NCBI GenBank assembly: GCA_028023455.1 | Contig: JAQFVV010000186.1 | Location: 1,118,001-1,182,000 of the forward strand | Direction: 5' to 3' | Origin: Epiperipatus broadwayi | Taxonomy: Eukaryota; Onychophora; Udeonychophora; Euonychophora; Peripatidae | DNA: 64,000 bases | Part shown: positions 61,938 through 64,000 of the stretch, one piece after another | Numbering within the stretch: the first letter of the stretch is position 1 | How the letters are laid out: each line of letters opens with the position of its first letter | The notes under the pieces: model-generated | Database searches by the model: none | Seen by the model: the letters and a program-made list of their open reading frames with translations, nothing else | Told to the model about the DNA's origin: nothing | Translations under genes and position numbers: made by a program

Positions 61938-63077
61938 AGAACATTGGATTTGCACCAACCAAGAGAACAAGCTGGATTTAAAAGTGGTTTTAGTACAGTA
62001 GATCATATCTAGATATTGAGAGATGTTATAGAAAGAACAAATGAATATGAGTTGCCATTATGCTTTGGATTTGTAGATTATGAAAAGGCATTTGATTCTA
62101 TAAACATTTCTTCAGTGATTAAAGCATTGGATCATCAAGATATAGATCCAGGAAATTGTTATATTTTAAAGAATATTTATAAAAATGCAACAGCAACAAT
62201 TAGATTATATAATGATATTAGTAAGTCAACACTGAGAAGGGTGTAACGTTTTATAGCAGTACTGCAAGAAGTATTTTATGGATTAAAATGGGAATCTAAA
62301 CAAGTGAAAGTAAATGGAGATTATTTAAGTCATTTAGATTTTGCAGATGATGTAGTTATTTTTGCAAAAAACAATGCTTTAGAGCTGCAGGAAATGTTGC
62401 AGGGGTTATCAGATGAAAGTAGGAAAGTAGGACTAAAGATAAATGTTAAAAAGACTAAAGTAATGTTCAATGGATTTTTTCAAAATATTAAAATAAAGAT
62501 TGATTATGATGAGTTGGAAGAAGTTAACAGCTACAAATATCTTGGTCAGATTATTAATACAGATGGAAACATCATGAATGAAATTAATCATAGAATTAAA
62601 CTTGGTTGGAGTGCTTTTGGTAGAAATAATTTGATACTAAAAGGAAATAAGCCTATGTATTTGAAAAGAAAGGTTTTTAATAAATGTATTTTACCAGTTT
62701 TTACTTATGGATCTGAGACTTGGACACTTAATAGAAGAGGAATATAGAGACTTCAGACCACTCAAAAAAGTATGGAGAGATGCATGCTAGGAGTAACAAG
62801 GTGTTATTGACCTTGTTGAAAAAATTAAAAGATTGAAGTGAAATTGGGCTGGACATATTGCTAGAAGTGATGATAATAGATGGACAATTGAAATCTTAAA
62901 GTGGATTCCAAGAGATTGTAAATGACACAGAAAGAGACAACATCCTGAGATTGATGAATGAAATAAGAAAATGTGCAGGAGTGATGTGGAGAAGAGAAGC
63001 TAAAGATCGAAGATGATGGGTTGAACTTGAAGAGACCTTCATCCTGCAGTGGACTGATAATCGTTGATGATGATTAC
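61938..63077 (+). pseudogene. RTE LINE (family A) catalytic reverse transcriptase part and 3' end
   Basis: After the insertion the LINE resumes with LDLHQPREQAGFKSGFST and a TAG, then an open stretch (62016-62246) with CFGFVDYEKAFDSI (first catalytic Asp block). A ~15-codon gap follows where the 46-kb copy retains DSISPTLFTA. The frame 62304-62747 holds LDFADDVVIFA (catalytic DD), LKINVKKTKVMFN, YLGQIINTDGNIMNEI and YGSETWTLNR. Past a TAG at 62745, further frames give KWNWAGHIARSDDNRWT, LKWIPRDCK and WRREAKDR. The 3' tail is CTGCAGTGGACTGATAATCG and TGATGATGAT. The element is dead but was over 2.8 kb long without the insertion. Confidence 0.88.
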
Positions 63078-63379
63078 TTATAAAATATAACATTTTTGTA
63101 GTAAAATTTTAAAAAAAGTTATACTCGTGCTTGGACTATGAACCACACAAATCATCATCATAAACTATATGTAGCTCATGGACTATACTTTGATCATGTT
63201 TGAGTTGGAGTGTTTTAATTCTAATTTCCAATATCTTTAATTATGACTTTTTTCTTAGATGCTGGAGCAAGTAAATCTTAGTTTGTTGATATCGTAATAA
63301 ATTGTCTTCTAAATTAAATTTTCTCTACATTTCTTTATATTTAACATTAATAAACAAAAAAATCCAACTTATACAATAA

Positions 63380-64000
63380 TGTAACGATTCGGAGAAAAGC
63401 ACTTAATGTAATCTGCACTACAGGGCGCCATCTAGGCATTTGAACCTATAAAAATTTATAAAGTAGGCAGATACGTAAGTAAAAAAAAAAATTTTTTTTA
63501 TAAATTTTGATTCCGGTCGTTAGCCCATTGTCACTAGCTCAGGGAGTAGCAGAGATTTTAATTTCATAATAAATTCTTATCTAAGAATATATAAAAAAGA
63601 ATAAAATAAGCCACTGCCAGTAATTAACACATAAACATTTATTTACGCACATATATAAAATTTAGCATTATTTTAGAATAACTTTTACTTTGGATTTTAA
63701 CTTGATTTTAGAATTTAAATTTACATTTTAATTTTTATAATATTATAAGTTTACATTTTAATTAAGTTCGCACAGATGGATTTATGAAAGTTTGTTTTAT
63801 AATGTTGAGTATAGATCGGTTACATAGATTACACGGTTAAAAACATTTCAAAATAAACATAAACGATCAAAATACAAAATCATTGATACCGTCAATTGCA
63901 TAGGGAATACAAGAAACCCACTGGTATTCATCATAAGATACTGCAGTGACACCAATAACTTAAAAGACATCCGAATAAATACATTTTAGATACTCACCGT
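63380..64000 (-). mobile_element. Second, inverted copy of the 2146-bp element, cut by the window end
   Basis: It starts TGTAACGATTCGGAGAAAAG and continues AGGGCGCCATCTAGGCATTT, TTAGCCCATTGTCACTAGCT and AAGCCACTGCCAG, the reverse complement of 61933 back to about 61570. Then, from ATCTGTGCGAAC onward, it matches 61033 back to 60813 at the window end. About 500 bp of the first copy (roughly 61058-61570) is missing here. It begins ~300 bp after the LINE 3' end and continues past the window. Confidence 0.85.

Larger units (their letters stand above)
50231..64000 (-). other. Probable upstream transporter intron, repeat-filled
   Basis: The exon at 50121-50230 needs an upstream exon carrying TM9-TM10, and I did not find one, so this stretch is probably intronic to the window end. 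It contains the mariner relic, SINEs, palindromes, the split RTE LINE and its insertion elements. Stretches not listed separately (50231-51180, 52033-53058, 53306-54391, 54537-57038) are AT-rich; 56150-56900 is less so but I recognise nothing in it. Confidence 0.55.

Overview
The window is strongly AT-rich eukaryotic DNA from a multicellular animal with a repeat-rich, intron-rich genome. The evidence is a spliced SLC6-type transporter gene plus many copies of animal retroelements: RTE-clade LINEs, Penelope-like elements, tRNA-derived SINEs, a mariner element, foldback elements and MITEs. An invertebrate, possibly a mollusc or another lophotrochozoan, fits the element mix, but species or phylum cannot be fixed from the sequence alone.

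The only host protein gene I can support lies on the minus strand. Three exons (50121-50230, 47974-48144, 35568-35744) join in frame with good splice sites. They encode the last ~151 residues of a sodium/chloride-dependent neurotransmitter transporter: the loop before TM11, TM11, TM12 and the cytoplasmic tail. The earlier exons were not found between 50.2 kb and the window end, so positions 50231-64000 probably lie in an upstream intron. Positions 1-35567 lie downstream of the gene. The two introns inside the window are about 12.2 kb and 2.0 kb.

Region by region. 0-8 kb: AT-rich DNA with an old 0.5-kb duplication, a Penelope GIY-YIG endonuclease relic, a SINE and a foldback element. 8-12 kb: two head-to-head arrays of one ~350-bp repeat family. 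12-18 kb: a repeat family with a conserved perfect palindrome, a MITE and a 0.2-kb duplication. 20-29 kb: inverted-repeat elements, a Penelope-type hammerhead motif, a tRNA-like SINE and LINE tails. 32-33 kb: a Penelope reverse-transcriptase relic between ~180-bp inverted arms. 35.6-50.2 kb: the transporter exons, with introns full of LINE pieces and a hammerhead-bearing tandem repeat. 51-58 kb: mariner relic, head-to-head SINEs, AT-cored palindromes and a near-perfect 140-bp hairpin. 58-64 kb: a nearly complete but dead RTE LINE split by a 2146-bp insertion, followed by an inverted second copy of that insertion.

The most interesting item is a retrozyme-like family at 37.3-38.1, 42.0-42.4 and 43.3 kb. 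Each copy carries a type I hammerhead ribozyme motif. The 37-kb locus is a tandem repeat whose two predicted cleavage sites are exactly 472 nt apart. One motif has an intact catalytic core and a fully paired stem I. All other mobile-element coding sequences in the window are broken by stops or frameshifts.
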